Source: CAYPLH01 sp964411505
GTDB taxonomy: Bacteria; Bacillota; Clostridia; CAYPLH01; DUMO01
Length of the DNA: 64,000 bases
Direction: 5' to 3'
NCBI GenBank assembly: GCA_964411505.1
Contig: CAYPLH010000015.1
Coordinates: 8,586-72,585 of the forward strand
Below, piece after piece: positions 24,285 through 33,074 of the stretch. Each line of letters opens with the position of its first letter. The first letter of the stretch is position 1. The position numbers and the translations under genes are program-made. The notes under the pieces were generated by a model. It was given only the letters and a program-made list of their open reading frames with translations, did not search any database and had not been told where the DNA came from.

Positions 24285-24436
24285 AAAAAAGTGGGCTGCG
24301 CCACTTTTTTCCGCTAGGGAACCTTATGGTTCCCTTCGACGGATGCTCCGCATCCCAAAAAAACCCTCCTTAAAGCAGCAAAGGGGCTTCCCCTTTGCAA
24401 TCCCCATTGTCTAGGAAAGTATACTTTCCTAGACAA
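24285..24436. repeat. Array of five hairpins including terminator-linked repeat, copy 2
   Basis: In order: AAAAAAGTGG/CCACTTTTTT (24285-24310, terminator of nagB or its mirror), GGGAACC/GGTTCCC (24317-24334), GGATGC/GCATCC (24341-24355), GCAAAGGGG/CCCCTTTGC (24378-24398), and a perfect 30-bp palindrome (24407-24436) whose half is TTGTCTAGGAAAGTA. The first three form the repeat also found at 9777 and 59678. The array fills the space between nagB and yabG. Confidence 0.85.
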
Positions 24437-24560
24437 TTAAAAATATCCCCTGCCAGTTTACTTTATTTTTGGACAGGGGATTTATAAAATTTTGCACTAC
24501 ACACATAAGAACCCGGAACATCAAGCTCCGAGCTCTTATTGCTCTTTTTAAGATCTGAAC

Positions 24561-25331
24561 TTAAATAATCTTAGAAGCACTATCTTTATCAACATAGAGA
24601 ATAGCATTTGGATGAATTCTTAAAACTGATGCAGGTACTCTTTCCCTTATCTCACCTTTAACTGTGTTATAAACAGCCTCAGCTTTCAGTTTGGATGGAA
24701 CCATACAATAAATATAACTACTATTTGTTATTGCAGGTATAGATAATGTAAACGCATGAGTAGGTACTTTGTCAATCGAATCAAAACATCCGTCATTAAC
24801 CTGCTGCTGTCTGCACATGTTGTCAAGCTCTACAATTTTTACAAGCTTTGCATCATCAAAAAAAGCCACATGTGGGTCATTAAATGCAATATGCCCATTC
24901 TCACCTATGCCTATGCAGGCAATATCAATCGGATAATCGCAAAGAAGCTTTTCATACCTTGCACACTCCTCATCGACACTATCAGCATTACCATTTAATG
25001 TGTTAACCGATTTGAAAGGTACCTTATCAAAAATACAAGCTTTCAAGAAGTTGGCAAAGCCTTGAGGTGCATCTTTGTCCAAACCAACATATTCATCAAG
25101 ATGAAAAGCATTAATTTTGTCCCATTCCACACTTTTATCAGCTACAAGCGCCTCAATAAACTCATTTTGAGATGGTGCCGCTGCAAAAAGCACATTGATT
25201 TCAGACTTGTTTTTTAGCAATTCGCTGAACTTTTGCACAACATCCTTCGCTACATTAGTTCCCATTGACTTTCTGTCTTCATATACCTTAACCTGCATTT
25301 TTCCTGCTTTCATTTCTGTTATTTTACTCAT
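24561..25331 (-). CDS. nagB: Glucosamine-6-phosphate deaminase
   Basis: The enzyme converts glucosamine-6-phosphate to fructose-6-phosphate and ammonia, the entry of amino sugars into glycolysis. The 256 residues contain AFHLDEYVGL (Asp79, Glu80), GIGENGHIAFNDP (His147), and a C-terminal VPASVLRIHPNAILYVD. The first part of the sugar-phosphate loop, usually GGSTP, is AAAPSQN, which departs from the consensus. A strong AAGGAGG lies before ATG 25331. It is monocistronic here, with no nagA beside it. Confidence 0.85.
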   Translation of the reverse strand: MSKITEMKAGKMQVKVYEDRKSMGTNVAKDVVQKFSELLKNKSEINVLFAAAPSQNEFIEALVADKSVEWDKINAFHLDEYVGLDKDAPQGFANFLKACIFDKVPFKSVNTLNGNADSVDEECARYEKLLCDYPIDIACIGIGENGHIAFNDPHVAFFDDAKLVKIVELDNMCRQQQVNDGCFDSIDKVPTHAFTLSIPAITNSSYIYCMVPSKLKAEAVYNTVKGEIRERVPASVLRIHPNAILYVDKDSASKII

Positions 25332-25853
25332 AAAAACCTCCTTACTAAAGATTAAACTTTTACATTATGATTAACTAGTAACCGTTTACTATATTAAAAA
25401 TTATAACATAGAACATTATAAAAATCTACTACCAATACTACCTTACTTTTATGGTTATTAGCTAGATTTCAGATGTTTGTTAATGTAGTTAAATCTAATC
25501 AGCTATGTGTATTCCTATAGTAATCGGTTTCTGCAAATGAGTACTATCAAACCCAAGGTTACTATTTGGGGATACATTATTTCATGAGCAACACCTAAAA
25601 ATAGTATAATACAGCACCAGCAAAGAAAATGTTTCTGTTCACAGGGGTCTTAGCAAAACTGATAATGAACAATCAGATTGAACTTTATTTGTTCTGTCCT
25701 TCACTGCAAATGGATATTCATGTATAATATAATGAAGACAGTACCAAATTAAATGCTATTATAAGTGTATGCAAAGATTTTTTAAAAAATTGTTCCCTGC
25801 AATTTATATGACTTAACTAAGGGAGCCTAATATAAATGAAAGGATGATAAAAT
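25332..25853. other. Divergent intergenic region, nothing recognised
   Basis: 520 AT-rich bases between nagB (minus) and the epimerase gene (plus). No gene, riboswitch or strong hairpin is evident. Promoters for both genes must lie here, but I cannot single out a convincing hexamer pair. Confidence 0.4.
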
Positions 25854-26867
25854 TTGAAAGTTCTCTTTATTGGTGGTACCGGCACTATAAGCAGTGCTGT
25901 TTCAGCGCTGGCGGTAAAAAAAGGATTTGAGCTGTATCTTTTAAACCGAGGAAACTATAGTGAGTTCATGCCTGCCGGAGCAAAAATTATAAAAGGTGAT
26001 ATCCGGAATGTGGAAGAAACAAGAAAAATCTTAAAAGATTATAAATTTGATGTGGTTGTCGACTGGATTGCATTTAATCCCGACCATATAAAAACAGATA
26101 TCAGATTGTTTAAAAACAAGGTCGATCAATTTGTTTTTATTAGTTCAACCGCATGCTATCAGCGACCTGTCACCCATTACTATATGGACGAATCAACACC
26201 TTTGTGCAATCCTTACTGGGATTATGCACAAGATAAGATTTCCTGTGAGGATTTATTGATGAAAGAATACAGGGAAAATGGATTTCCAGTTACAATTGTG
26301 CGTCCTTCCTACACTTATGGTGTGACAAGTATACCACACACTATTAACAGCCGAAAGTCTCGTTGGACAATTATCGATCGTATGCGAAAGGGAAAAAAGA
26401 TAATTGTTCCAGGAGATGGGACATCACTCTGGACTATAACCCACAATACAGACTTTGCTAAAGGCTTTGTCGGTTTATTAGGCAATATACAGGCTTTGGG
26501 ACATGCATTCCACATCACATCGGATGAGGTGTTAAACTGGAATCAGATAACATATGCTATAGGAAAAGCTGCAGGTGCCAAACCTGACATAATTCATATA
26601 CCTTCTGATTTTATTTCGGCTTTTGCTCCCGAACTAAAGGGTGGACTTTTAGGTGATAAATCTGAAAGTGTAGTATTTAACAACAGCAAAATAAAAAGGT
26701 TTGTTCCTGACTATAAAGCCAATGTGCCTTTTGCAACAGGTATAAAATGGTCCTTAGAATATTTTGAGTCAAAACCCGAACTTTGCTGGGTAGATGAAGA
26801 GTTTAACTCATTAATGGATAAAATTATTGGAGCATATGAGACTGGTTTGAAAATAGCTAATGACTAA
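25854..26867 (+). CDS. NAD-dependent epimerase/dehydratase family protein
   Basis: TTG 25854 has AAAGGAT upstream. The 337 residues are an extended SDR: FIGGTGTISSAVSAL (NAD-binding GxxGxxS/I), FVFISSTACYQRP and a YWDYAQDKISCEDLL region holding the YxxxK-like pair. The first glycines read GGTGTI, the variant seen in atypical SDRs. It is likely to act on a nucleotide sugar or a free sugar derivative. Its start lies 522 bases from nagB on the opposite strand, and no operon partner is visible. Confidence 0.8.
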   Translation: MKVLFIGGTGTISSAVSALAVKKGFELYLLNRGNYSEFMPAGAKIIKGDIRNVEETRKILKDYKFDVVVDWIAFNPDHIKTDIRLFKNKVDQFVFISSTACYQRPVTHYYMDESTPLCNPYWDYAQDKISCEDLLMKEYRENGFPVTIVRPSYTYGVTSIPHTINSRKSRWTIIDRMRKGKKIIVPGDGTSLWTITHNTDFAKGFVGLLGNIQALGHAFHITSDEVLNWNQITYAIGKAAGAKPDIIHIPSDFISAFAPELKGGLLGDKSESVVFNNSKIKRFVPDYKANVPFATGIKWSLEYFESKPELCWVDEEFNSLMDKIIGAYETGLKIAND

Positions 26868-27203
26868 ACTGGAGAAATCATAAAAACAGTGGTCCAACAA
26901 CTACTTTTAATGGTAAATTTTAAACATTGGTAGCTCGCTATACACAGATCGCGCAAGAGAGTGCCTGTGATTTTTTGTGCCATTCATTTAAAAAGCAAAT
27001 TATAATAAAATTTATGCTTACAGCCGGAGAAGTTCTCCGGCTGCCTTAATCATTCTTCAATCCGCTTTTTAAAGATACACATATTATTATAAATTATCAA
27101 AAAAGCGGTTTGAAGTAATCATTATATAGGATCGCATGTTTTGCTATAATATAGAATGGAGTTGTTCTCCCTCAATTCTATCATCAGCGCACTATACATA
27201 ATA
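26868..27203. other. Convergent intergenic region with perfect inverted repeat
   Basis: Between the epimerase and the fused permease gene (convergent). It contains CAGCCGGAGAA-G-TTCTCCGGCTG (27021-27043), a perfect 11-bp palindrome around one base, without a T-run. No gene is supported. Confidence 0.5.
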
Positions 27204-29000
27204 TCACTGCCTCGTCTGGCTTATGAACACTTCTGAAGTTAAAAACTTTCTGAATATTACAAACAATAATATCGACGGTAGTGTTATAAGTATTGCAAGC
27301 TTCATAACTGCAGGACTTGTTATATCTATACCTCTAATATCAATCGAGCCATAACTTATGACCGTGATGTTTCTGAACAATGCTGTTGGCGAAAAATATA
27401 AAGGATTGGACATATAGGTAACTGAACTTGTAAATGAGTTCCACATGGTAACAAATTGAAGTACAGCTAATCCCAAAAGAGGCTTCCATACACGGGGAAG
27501 ATATATGTTTGCAAAAATATAAGCTCCTCTTTTTCCACTATAAAAAGCTTCCTCCATTAGCGATTGGTGCTTTGAATTAAATATACTCTTTATAACAAAT
27601 ACATTTATGAAACTGAAAAGCCCACCGGTGATTAATGGGAAAATAGTGTTAATCGTTCCAAGACTTCTGTTGAAAAGATATTCATGGATACCACCTGTTC
27701 CTAAACTGACAAGCAAAAGAAGCATTAGCTTGTAAACAGCTTTTCCCGGAAGCCTCGGCGCTGTAAGCGGATAAGCTAAAGTAACAGTAATAAAGGCGTT
27801 AAATATCACTGCTACTAGTGTGACAGTAAAATATAATGCAAATGATTTAATGATTGGAGAATTTCCAAGAAGCTGTGATAAACCTCCGGTGCTATCACTT
27901 TTGAAAAATCCTTGTACTATCATAAAGATAAAGGGAAATAACGCAAAAAGCGCAAACACAGTACATAAAACATAACTTAGCGGATTATCTCGGAATCCGT
28001 AAGCTTCTTTACTCTTTCCCATAATCCCTTCTTTGTCATCATTGCTACTACCATCATTATTGTGACTAACATTATCAATGTTGCCCTTTTCATCATCGGT
28101 TACACCGGTAAAAAGGCTATCTCGCAAGAAATATCTAATAACAAAATAAGAGCCCAATACAAGCACCGTCTGAATTACAATCCTTATCAACCATAGTGTA
28201 GCATTCAAGCTAAAGGCACTTTGAGCAAACCCTGCTCTGTAGGCATAAGTACCTAAAGTATCTGCAACTTGATAGACCAAAGGGTTAATAAGCATGGATA
28301 ACACTTCGCTATCTACCGTAAGAATAACTGAAAATTGAATAAAAATAAACGCAGCCAATGCTTTTAGTACAGGTATCAACCTGCTGCTTAAAAAATCCTT
28401 CCTGTGTGGAAATCTTCTTATGTGTCCCTCTATTGAAGCTGCTGCTATGATTGTAGGAATTCCTACATTTCTTGCGACCTCCACAAGCACATAAATTATC
28501 CTAAAAGTTGCAGGGTTTACAAGCGGTGGTGTAGCAAATTCAAAGATAGGACTTTTAGTCGAAAAAATAATCATAACAAGATAACTTATAATAACAGCAG
28601 GAATGAAATATGGTGCGACAAATATAGCTGAGAATAAATTCCTGATTTTCTTGTTGCGAACCATACTTAAGGTAATGGAAAGCACAAGAGCAACCAAAGA
28701 CGCAATAATCAAATATTCAAGTCTAATCATAATTGTGTTGCCAACCACTCTTGTAAAATGGTAACCGGAAAGCAACTTATCAAAGTTGCTAGAACCTACC
28801 CACGGGCTCTGCATCCCCGCAGCAACGTTATAATTCTTAAAAGGTAAAATCAATGCCATTACTGCTGGTATTACCTTGAAAATAAAAACCAATAAAAGCG
28901 CTGGAAGAGTAATAATGTAGAAAAATCCATATTTGGGTCTATAAGCTTTATTAGAACTGTTACTAAGTGTATTGTTTACGCCTTTTTCACCTTCACCCAT
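27204..29000 (-). CDS. Fused two-module ABC transporter permease
   Basis: ATG 29000 follows AAGGAGG by 7 bases. The 598 residues are two complete sugar-type permeases in one chain: residues 20-310 resemble LplB/MalF (YGFFYIITLPALLLVFIFKV start), an Asn/Asp/Ser-rich linker spans about 310-345, and residues 345-598 resemble the YtcP/MalG module. The ATPase-contact EAA loops are degenerate (AAASIEGHIRRF in the first, MEEAFYSGKRGAYIFANIYL in the second, where EAA...G is usual). No binding protein or ATPase lies nearby, so function depends on unlinked genes. Confidence 0.75.
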   Translation of the reverse strand: MGEGEKGVNNTLSNSSNKAYRPKYGFFYIITLPALLLVFIFKVIPAVMALILPFKNYNVAAGMQSPWVGSSNFDKLLSGYHFTRVVGNTIMIRLEYLIIASLVALVLSITLSMVRNKKIRNLFSAIFVAPYFIPAVIISYLVMIIFSTKSPIFEFATPPLVNPATFRIIYVLVEVARNVGIPTIIAAASIEGHIRRFPHRKDFLSSRLIPVLKALAAFIFIQFSVILTVDSEVLSMLINPLVYQVADTLGTYAYRAGFAQSAFSLNATLWLIRIVIQTVLVLGSYFVIRYFLRDSLFTGVTDDEKGNIDNVSHNNDGSSNDDKEGIMGKSKEAYGFRDNPLSYVLCTVFALFALFPFIFMIVQGFFKSDSTGGLSQLLGNSPIIKSFALYFTVTLVAVIFNAFITVTLAYPLTAPRLPGKAVYKLMLLLLVSLGTGGIHEYLFNRSLGTINTIFPLITGGLFSFINVFVIKSIFNSKHQSLMEEAFYSGKRGAYIFANIYLPRVWKPLLGLAVLQFVTMWNSFTSSVTYMSNPLYFSPTALFRNITVISYGSIDIRGIDITSPAVMKLAILITLPSILLFVIFRKFLTSEVFISQTRQ

Positions 29001-29212
29001 AACCTGACCTCCTTAAATATTATTTTAATGGTGCGATGCAGCGTTTTTTATATGCTGTATGACACATAATCAATTACAAACATTATATCAATATAAAAGA
29101 ATTTCCTAAAGCACAATTACATGATTTATACATTCTGCCCTCTGAACTGACACAAATATTGTTTATCTCATAGGCTACACTTGCTTTTTTTACCTACAGC
29201 AAGTATAATTAT

Positions 29213-29298
29213 ATGAAACGTCTACACAATATGATTTCAAAATTCACTAGAAGCCTTGTGCGTTTTAAATTACATTGCAGGAGTTAAAGACGTTCCAT
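29213..29298. repeat. 86-bp element with terminal inverted repeats, copy 1
   Basis: It begins ATGAAACGTCT and ends AGACGTTCCAT, an 11-bp inverted repeat with one mismatch. Its reverse complement contains GCTTCTAGTGAATTTTGAAA, close to GCTTCTAGTGAGTTTTTAAA in the element at 32936-33032. Both lie shortly upstream of a plus-strand gene. Confidence 0.45.
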
Positions 29299-29359
29299 AT
29301 AACTCCAGACTTTTAGGAGTTAAAGTCAAACATTTTAATCAATGTAAGAGGTGAAACAA

Positions 29360-29854
29360 ATGACAAGTGATTCAAACAAGGTATATGACGTGCTTAACAA
29401 GTTGAATATAAACTATTCAAAATATGAGCATCCACCTGTTTATACCATAGAGGAAGCCAGTAAATATAATGAAGACTACGAATGCAAGCATGCTAAGAAT
29501 CTTTTTTTACGAAATAAAAAAGGTAACAACCATTATCTTGTTATTATATCAGATTATAAAACAGCTGATATTAAAGATATTGCAAAGTCCCTAAATGATT
29601 CAAGGTTGAGCTTTGCCTCTTGTGAACGCCTGCAAAAATATCTTGGTTTAGAACCCGGTGCTGTCAGCCCATTCGGACTTATAAATGACAAAAATCATGA
29701 AGTCACTGTGCTTCTTGACAAAGATTTAGTTAAATCAGAATATGTGGCATTTCACCCTAATGTAAATACAGCTACCATAACATTAACCAGTAAAGATTTT
29801 ATTAAATTTCTGGAATGGTCAGAAAATGATGTTTTATATGTCGATATAGATTAA
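29360..29854 (+). CDS. YbaK/ProX-type aminoacyl-tRNA editing protein
   Basis: ATG 29360 (MTSDSNKVYDVLNKLNINY) follows AGAGGTG and is preferred to the GTG at 29351, which overlaps that site. The 164 residues form a free-standing editing domain: YEHPPVYTIEEA, AKNLFLRNKKGNNHYLVII, LGLEPGAVSPFGLIND, the ProXp/PrdX pattern. Such proteins hydrolyse Ala-tRNA(Pro) and similar mischarged tRNAs. It is single in its transcription unit, with the AEC carrier 76 bases downstream. Confidence 0.88.
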   Translation: MTSDSNKVYDVLNKLNINYSKYEHPPVYTIEEASKYNEDYECKHAKNLFLRNKKGNNHYLVIISDYKTADIKDIAKSLNDSRLSFASCERLQKYLGLEPGAVSPFGLINDKNHEVTVLLDKDLVKSEYVAFHPNVNTATITLTSKDFIKFLEWSENDVLYVDID

Positions 29855-29930
29855 CACTACATCGAAAAATCCATTAATACAATGCATGAAATGCACCTAA
29901 GAGGAGTTTAACAAAGAACGGAGTAATATA

Positions 29931-30848
29931 ATGGCAAGTTTCAACTATCAGTTTCTACTTTCATTACTAATTGTTGTTTTAGGATATATTATAAAAAGGT
30001 TTGGTATTTTAAAGGCAGAAGACAGTAAAGTCATTTCTGCTATTATTTTTAATATTACACTGCCCTCATTGGTTATTAAAACCTTCAGCACTGTTGAGGT
30101 TGATTTCGCTCTGGCAATTCTTCCACTTATAAGTGTTGCATATGGGGCAATGATGGTGATAATCGCCCTCTTAGTCTTCAAAAAAGAAGAAAGACAGACT
30201 AGGGGAATAATGTCCATGGTGTTGCCGGGCATGAACATAGGATTGTTCATGTATCCGCTTGCCGAGTTTATATGGGGAGCGGAATCGGTAAAGTACTTTG
30301 CAATGTTTGATATGGGCAATGCTATAATATTGTTTGGTGCTTGCTACTCACTGGCAGTTATTTTTTCTTCAAACGGAAATAAGGTTGATACTAAATATAT
30401 AGCTAGGAAGCTACTGCAATCAGTGCCCTTGATGGTTTACATGATTACCCTCACAGCAAACCTGTCAGGCTTTCGTTTTCCAGACGTAATCATTGATATA
30501 TCCGAAATCCTTTCCAGAGCGAACATGCCATTATCCTTTCTTCTGCTGGGAGTGGTAATGGATTTTTCGCTTAAAAAAAGCGAATGGAAAATCGTTACTA
30601 AAATTTTGTCACTTCGATATGGTATTGGTCTTGCTACCGGTGTATTGCTATATTTCTTGTTGCCTTATGGTGAGCTATTTGGGTATGCAATGCTTTTAGG
30701 ATTCATATTACCTATTGGAATGGCTGTAATACCTTATTCCACGCAGTACAAATATAACCAAAGCCTCGTAGGAACAATGGTTAACCTCACTAACATTATA
30801 TCCTTCGCTCTTATTTGGATAATAGTAACTATGAAATCGATGTTATAA
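29931..30848 (+). CDS. AEC-family (auxin efflux carrier-like) transporter
   Basis: GGAG lies 7 bases before ATG 29931. The 305 residues form about ten transmembrane helices in two halves, with FNITLPSLVIKTFST and the second-half GFILPIGMAVIPYSTQYKYN pattern of AEC proteins. Bacterial members carry malonate, malate or other organic acids and amino acids; the substrate here is unknown. A related carrier lies at 37681. Convergent with the sulfatase gene. Confidence 0.85.
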   Translation: MASFNYQFLLSLLIVVLGYIIKRFGILKAEDSKVISAIIFNITLPSLVIKTFSTVEVDFALAILPLISVAYGAMMVIIALLVFKKEERQTRGIMSMVLPGMNIGLFMYPLAEFIWGAESVKYFAMFDMGNAIILFGACYSLAVIFSSNGNKVDTKYIARKLLQSVPLMVYMITLTANLSGFRFPDVIIDISEILSRANMPLSFLLLGVVMDFSLKKSEWKIVTKILSLRYGIGLATGVLLYFLLPYGELFGYAMLLGFILPIGMAVIPYSTQYKYNQSLVGTMVNLTNIISFALIWIIVTMKSML

Positions 30849-30862
30849 GTGAATACTCAACA

Positions 30863-30939
30863 GGCTAAAGCCCATAAACAAAGCAGTGAAGCCAAGCTGC
30901 ACTGCAAAGTTGCTTGGCTTCAAGCCTTCGACTTTAGTC
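30863..30939. terminator. Nested stem-loop between convergent genes
   Basis: An outer pair GGCTAAAG/CTTTAGTC (30863-30870, 30932-30939) encloses GAAGCCAAGC/GCTTGGCTTC (30888-30897, 30912-30921). There is no long T-run. It lies just after the AEC gene and before the sulfatase end, so it probably works as a two-way transcription barrier. Confidence 0.55.
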
Positions 30940-30982
30940 TAGAGGTAGTTGATACCTGTTTTTACTCAGGTTCAATTTCCCT

Positions 30983-32443
30983 TCATCTGCTATCCGTTTT
31001 ATGTGGCACCACATCACATGTTTCCTGATAAAAGGTAAGCAGCCTCTCTTTTAGTCCAAGCAAGATGTCACCATATTTTTTATCCTCAATAAGGTTGTAG
31101 AGCTCTTCAGGGTCATTTTTAAGATCATACAGCTCATCACTTTCGTATAGCCTTCTAACATATTTGAAGTCTTTTGTTCTCACCATAACAGCTTTTGTAT
31201 GTTCGGGACCTTCGCCTTGTTGAAGGTTTACACGCGGCCAGTATAAGCCCTCCGGATTCAGGCTGCTTGTGCTTTCAGCCTCCGTGCAGTGCCTTTCTTC
31301 TTGCAACCTTCCACCCTCACAAAACACAGCATCTCTGTGTTCATCTTGATTTCTCTCAATGACAGGCATCAATGATTTTCCAAAGTGTGTGTGCTTGGGC
31401 TGGATTCCAGTCAAGGCTTCAACAGTTGCTGGAAAATCAACTAATTCTACCAGTGCATCCCTTATCCCGGGTTGCGTCTTTACCCATGCTGGTGGTTTTA
31501 TAATAAAAGGTACGTTGGAAAGACAATCCTCAAAAGTATTCTGAGTCTTTTCAACCAGCCCATAATCTCCTGTAAAGTCACCATGATCACTGAACACAAA
31601 TATGGAAGTATCGTCATATAAATCAGCTTCCTTCAATGCATTTACAACCAAACCAAAGTGGTGATCAATTCGTGAACACATTCCAAGATATACTGCTCGC
31701 AGCTCACTCCATCTGTCTTCTGTCCATCCCTGTAGATTCTGTCTCTCCCATATACCTTTCAGCAAGCTGGGTTTGCCGTTCCATCCTTCGGGTGTTGGAA
31801 TCCGCTTCTGTATTTTTTCTCTGTCAATCATGCTATACCAGGGTTCCTCAACACCATAGGGAGGATGTGGATAAGAAAGCGGCAAATAGATGCAAAACGG
31901 TTGATCAGAAGGTGCATTTTTAATGAAATCAGCAGCTGCGAGTACATTTTCCCAATCTCCGTCATGGTATTCGGTGCCATCTTTTGGTGTAACATTTCCG
32001 GCATAGAATGAATAATAATTATCCCCATCCGGACTTCCTCTCCACTCATCGTTTTTGTGAAGGTTGTTCGTAGGCTTTTTAGACCTATGCTTATAGTTGC
32101 AGTAAGGCTCAAACGAACCTTGACCAGGAATAAGATCATTCTTTCCGCCCCACCATACATAATAGCCTTCATCTTTTAAGGTTTTTAAAAGGACCGGCTC
32201 GTCTTCATGCATCATATGATGCATTGTTCTATGTCCTCGTACATGCGTATACCAACCACTCATAAAGCTACAGCGGCTGGGTGTGCATACGGTGTTCTGG
32301 CAAAAAGCATTACGAAAGGAAACACCGTCTTCTGTTGCTACACGGTCAAGATTAGGTGTAACCGATGCCTGATTTCCCAAGTGTCCTAAGGCATCGGCCC
32401 TGAACTGATCGGGATTAAATATAATAATATTAGGTCTTTTCAT
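30983..32443 (-). CDS. Sulfatase (alkaline phosphatase superfamily, formylglycine type)
   Basis: ATG 32443 (MKRPNIIIFNPDQFRADALG) follows GGAGGG. The 486 residues show the N-terminal metal site (NPDQFRADA) and CTPSRCSFMSGWYTHVRGHRT, where Cys53 in CxPSR would be oxidised to formylglycine by an anaerobic sulfatase-maturing enzyme or FGE. IFVFSDHGDFTGDYGL is the second metal site. It has no signal peptide, so it is cytoplasmic and probably acts on imported sulfated sugars or phosphonates. No maturase gene lies in this window. Confidence 0.88.
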   Translation of the reverse strand: MKRPNIIIFNPDQFRADALGHLGNQASVTPNLDRVATEDGVSFRNAFCQNTVCTPSRCSFMSGWYTHVRGHRTMHHMMHEDEPVLLKTLKDEGYYVWWGGKNDLIPGQGSFEPYCNYKHRSKKPTNNLHKNDEWRGSPDGDNYYSFYAGNVTPKDGTEYHDGDWENVLAAADFIKNAPSDQPFCIYLPLSYPHPPYGVEEPWYSMIDREKIQKRIPTPEGWNGKPSLLKGIWERQNLQGWTEDRWSELRAVYLGMCSRIDHHFGLVVNALKEADLYDDTSIFVFSDHGDFTGDYGLVEKTQNTFEDCLSNVPFIIKPPAWVKTQPGIRDALVELVDFPATVEALTGIQPKHTHFGKSLMPVIERNQDEHRDAVFCEGGRLQEERHCTEAESTSSLNPEGLYWPRVNLQQGEGPEHTKAVMVRTKDFKYVRRLYESDELYDLKNDPEELYNLIEDKKYGDILLGLKERLLTFYQETCDVVPHKTDSR

Positions 32444-32657
32444 TATGTAAACCCTCCATGTTTTATTTGTAGGTGCTCTATTTAACTTCTTGAGTACCAC
32501 AATACCTAGCTACATACAAAACTACTGTAATTTTTAACACTTACAGCTTGGATACTGTCTAACTAGATTATACATTAAATTCTGGCAGTTTGAAATAGCT
32601 AACAAAGCAAATTCCTAATCACTTCATATTCAGTCCGCTTTTTCCAAAAAAGTTATG

Positions 32658-32861
32658 ATGATATAGTGTAGCAACAGAACAATTGGCTTTATTTTGACAG
32701 AAAACTCGGTGAGTGGAATATAAAAATGCGTGAAAAAAACAGGATGTTTTTTTAGCTTTATGCGCCACGGATGGCGCATATAAAGCGTTAGCATTTTTAT
32801 ATTCCAAGAACCGTTAGTTTTCAAAAAATAATTAGCCTGTTCTGTTGCTACACTATATCAT
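32658..32861. mobile_element. 204-bp near-palindromic MITE-like element
   Basis: The ends are perfect 24-bp inverted repeats (32658-32681 and 32838-32861; outer part ATGATATAGTGTAGCAACAG). The arms stay complementary with mismatches inward (GGAATATAAAAATGCG against GCATTTTTATATTCC) and meet in a central perfect hairpin TATGCGCCA-CGGA-TGGCGCATA (32759-32780). No coding capacity. The whole element would form one giant hairpin. It fits a non-autonomous transposon or an extended intergenic palindrome. Confidence 0.75.
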
Positions 32862-32935
32862 TAATAACAATCAAAAAAGGTGATTGAAACACTTCATAAA
32901 AATTTTCCTACTAAATTAATGAATGTGGTATACTA

Positions 32936-33032
32936 AATAGAACGTTTTAAATTCTTACAACTAGACTATGAGATGAAAAAAAAGCTTCTAGTGAGTTTTT
33001 AAAGTCTATTATGTAAAATTGTTACGTTCCAT
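32936..33032. repeat. 97-bp element related in inverse orientation to 29213-29298, copy 2
   Basis: It starts at the ATAGAACGT region (32937) and ends ACGTTCCAT (33024-33032), with GCTTCTAGTGAGTTTTTAAA inside. Similarity to the reverse complement of 29213-29298 is clear in the middle and at the ends and weak elsewhere. Confidence 0.4.
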
Positions 33033-33074
33033 ACATTTTTAAAAATAAAAAGTAACATAAAAAGGACGGGTTAT

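Larger units (their letters stand above)
32444..33074. other. Divergent intergenic region rich in repeats
   Basis: 630 bases between the sulfatase and activase-like genes. It is occupied mainly by the MITE-like palindrome (32658-32861) and the 97-bp inverted-repeat element (32936-33032). No gene is supported; short frames inside the palindrome have no ribosome binding site. Confidence 0.6.

Noticed and set aside
32619..32824. Small proteins in the 32.6-32.8 kb gap
   Set aside because: These frames lie inside the palindromic element and have no ribosome binding sites.
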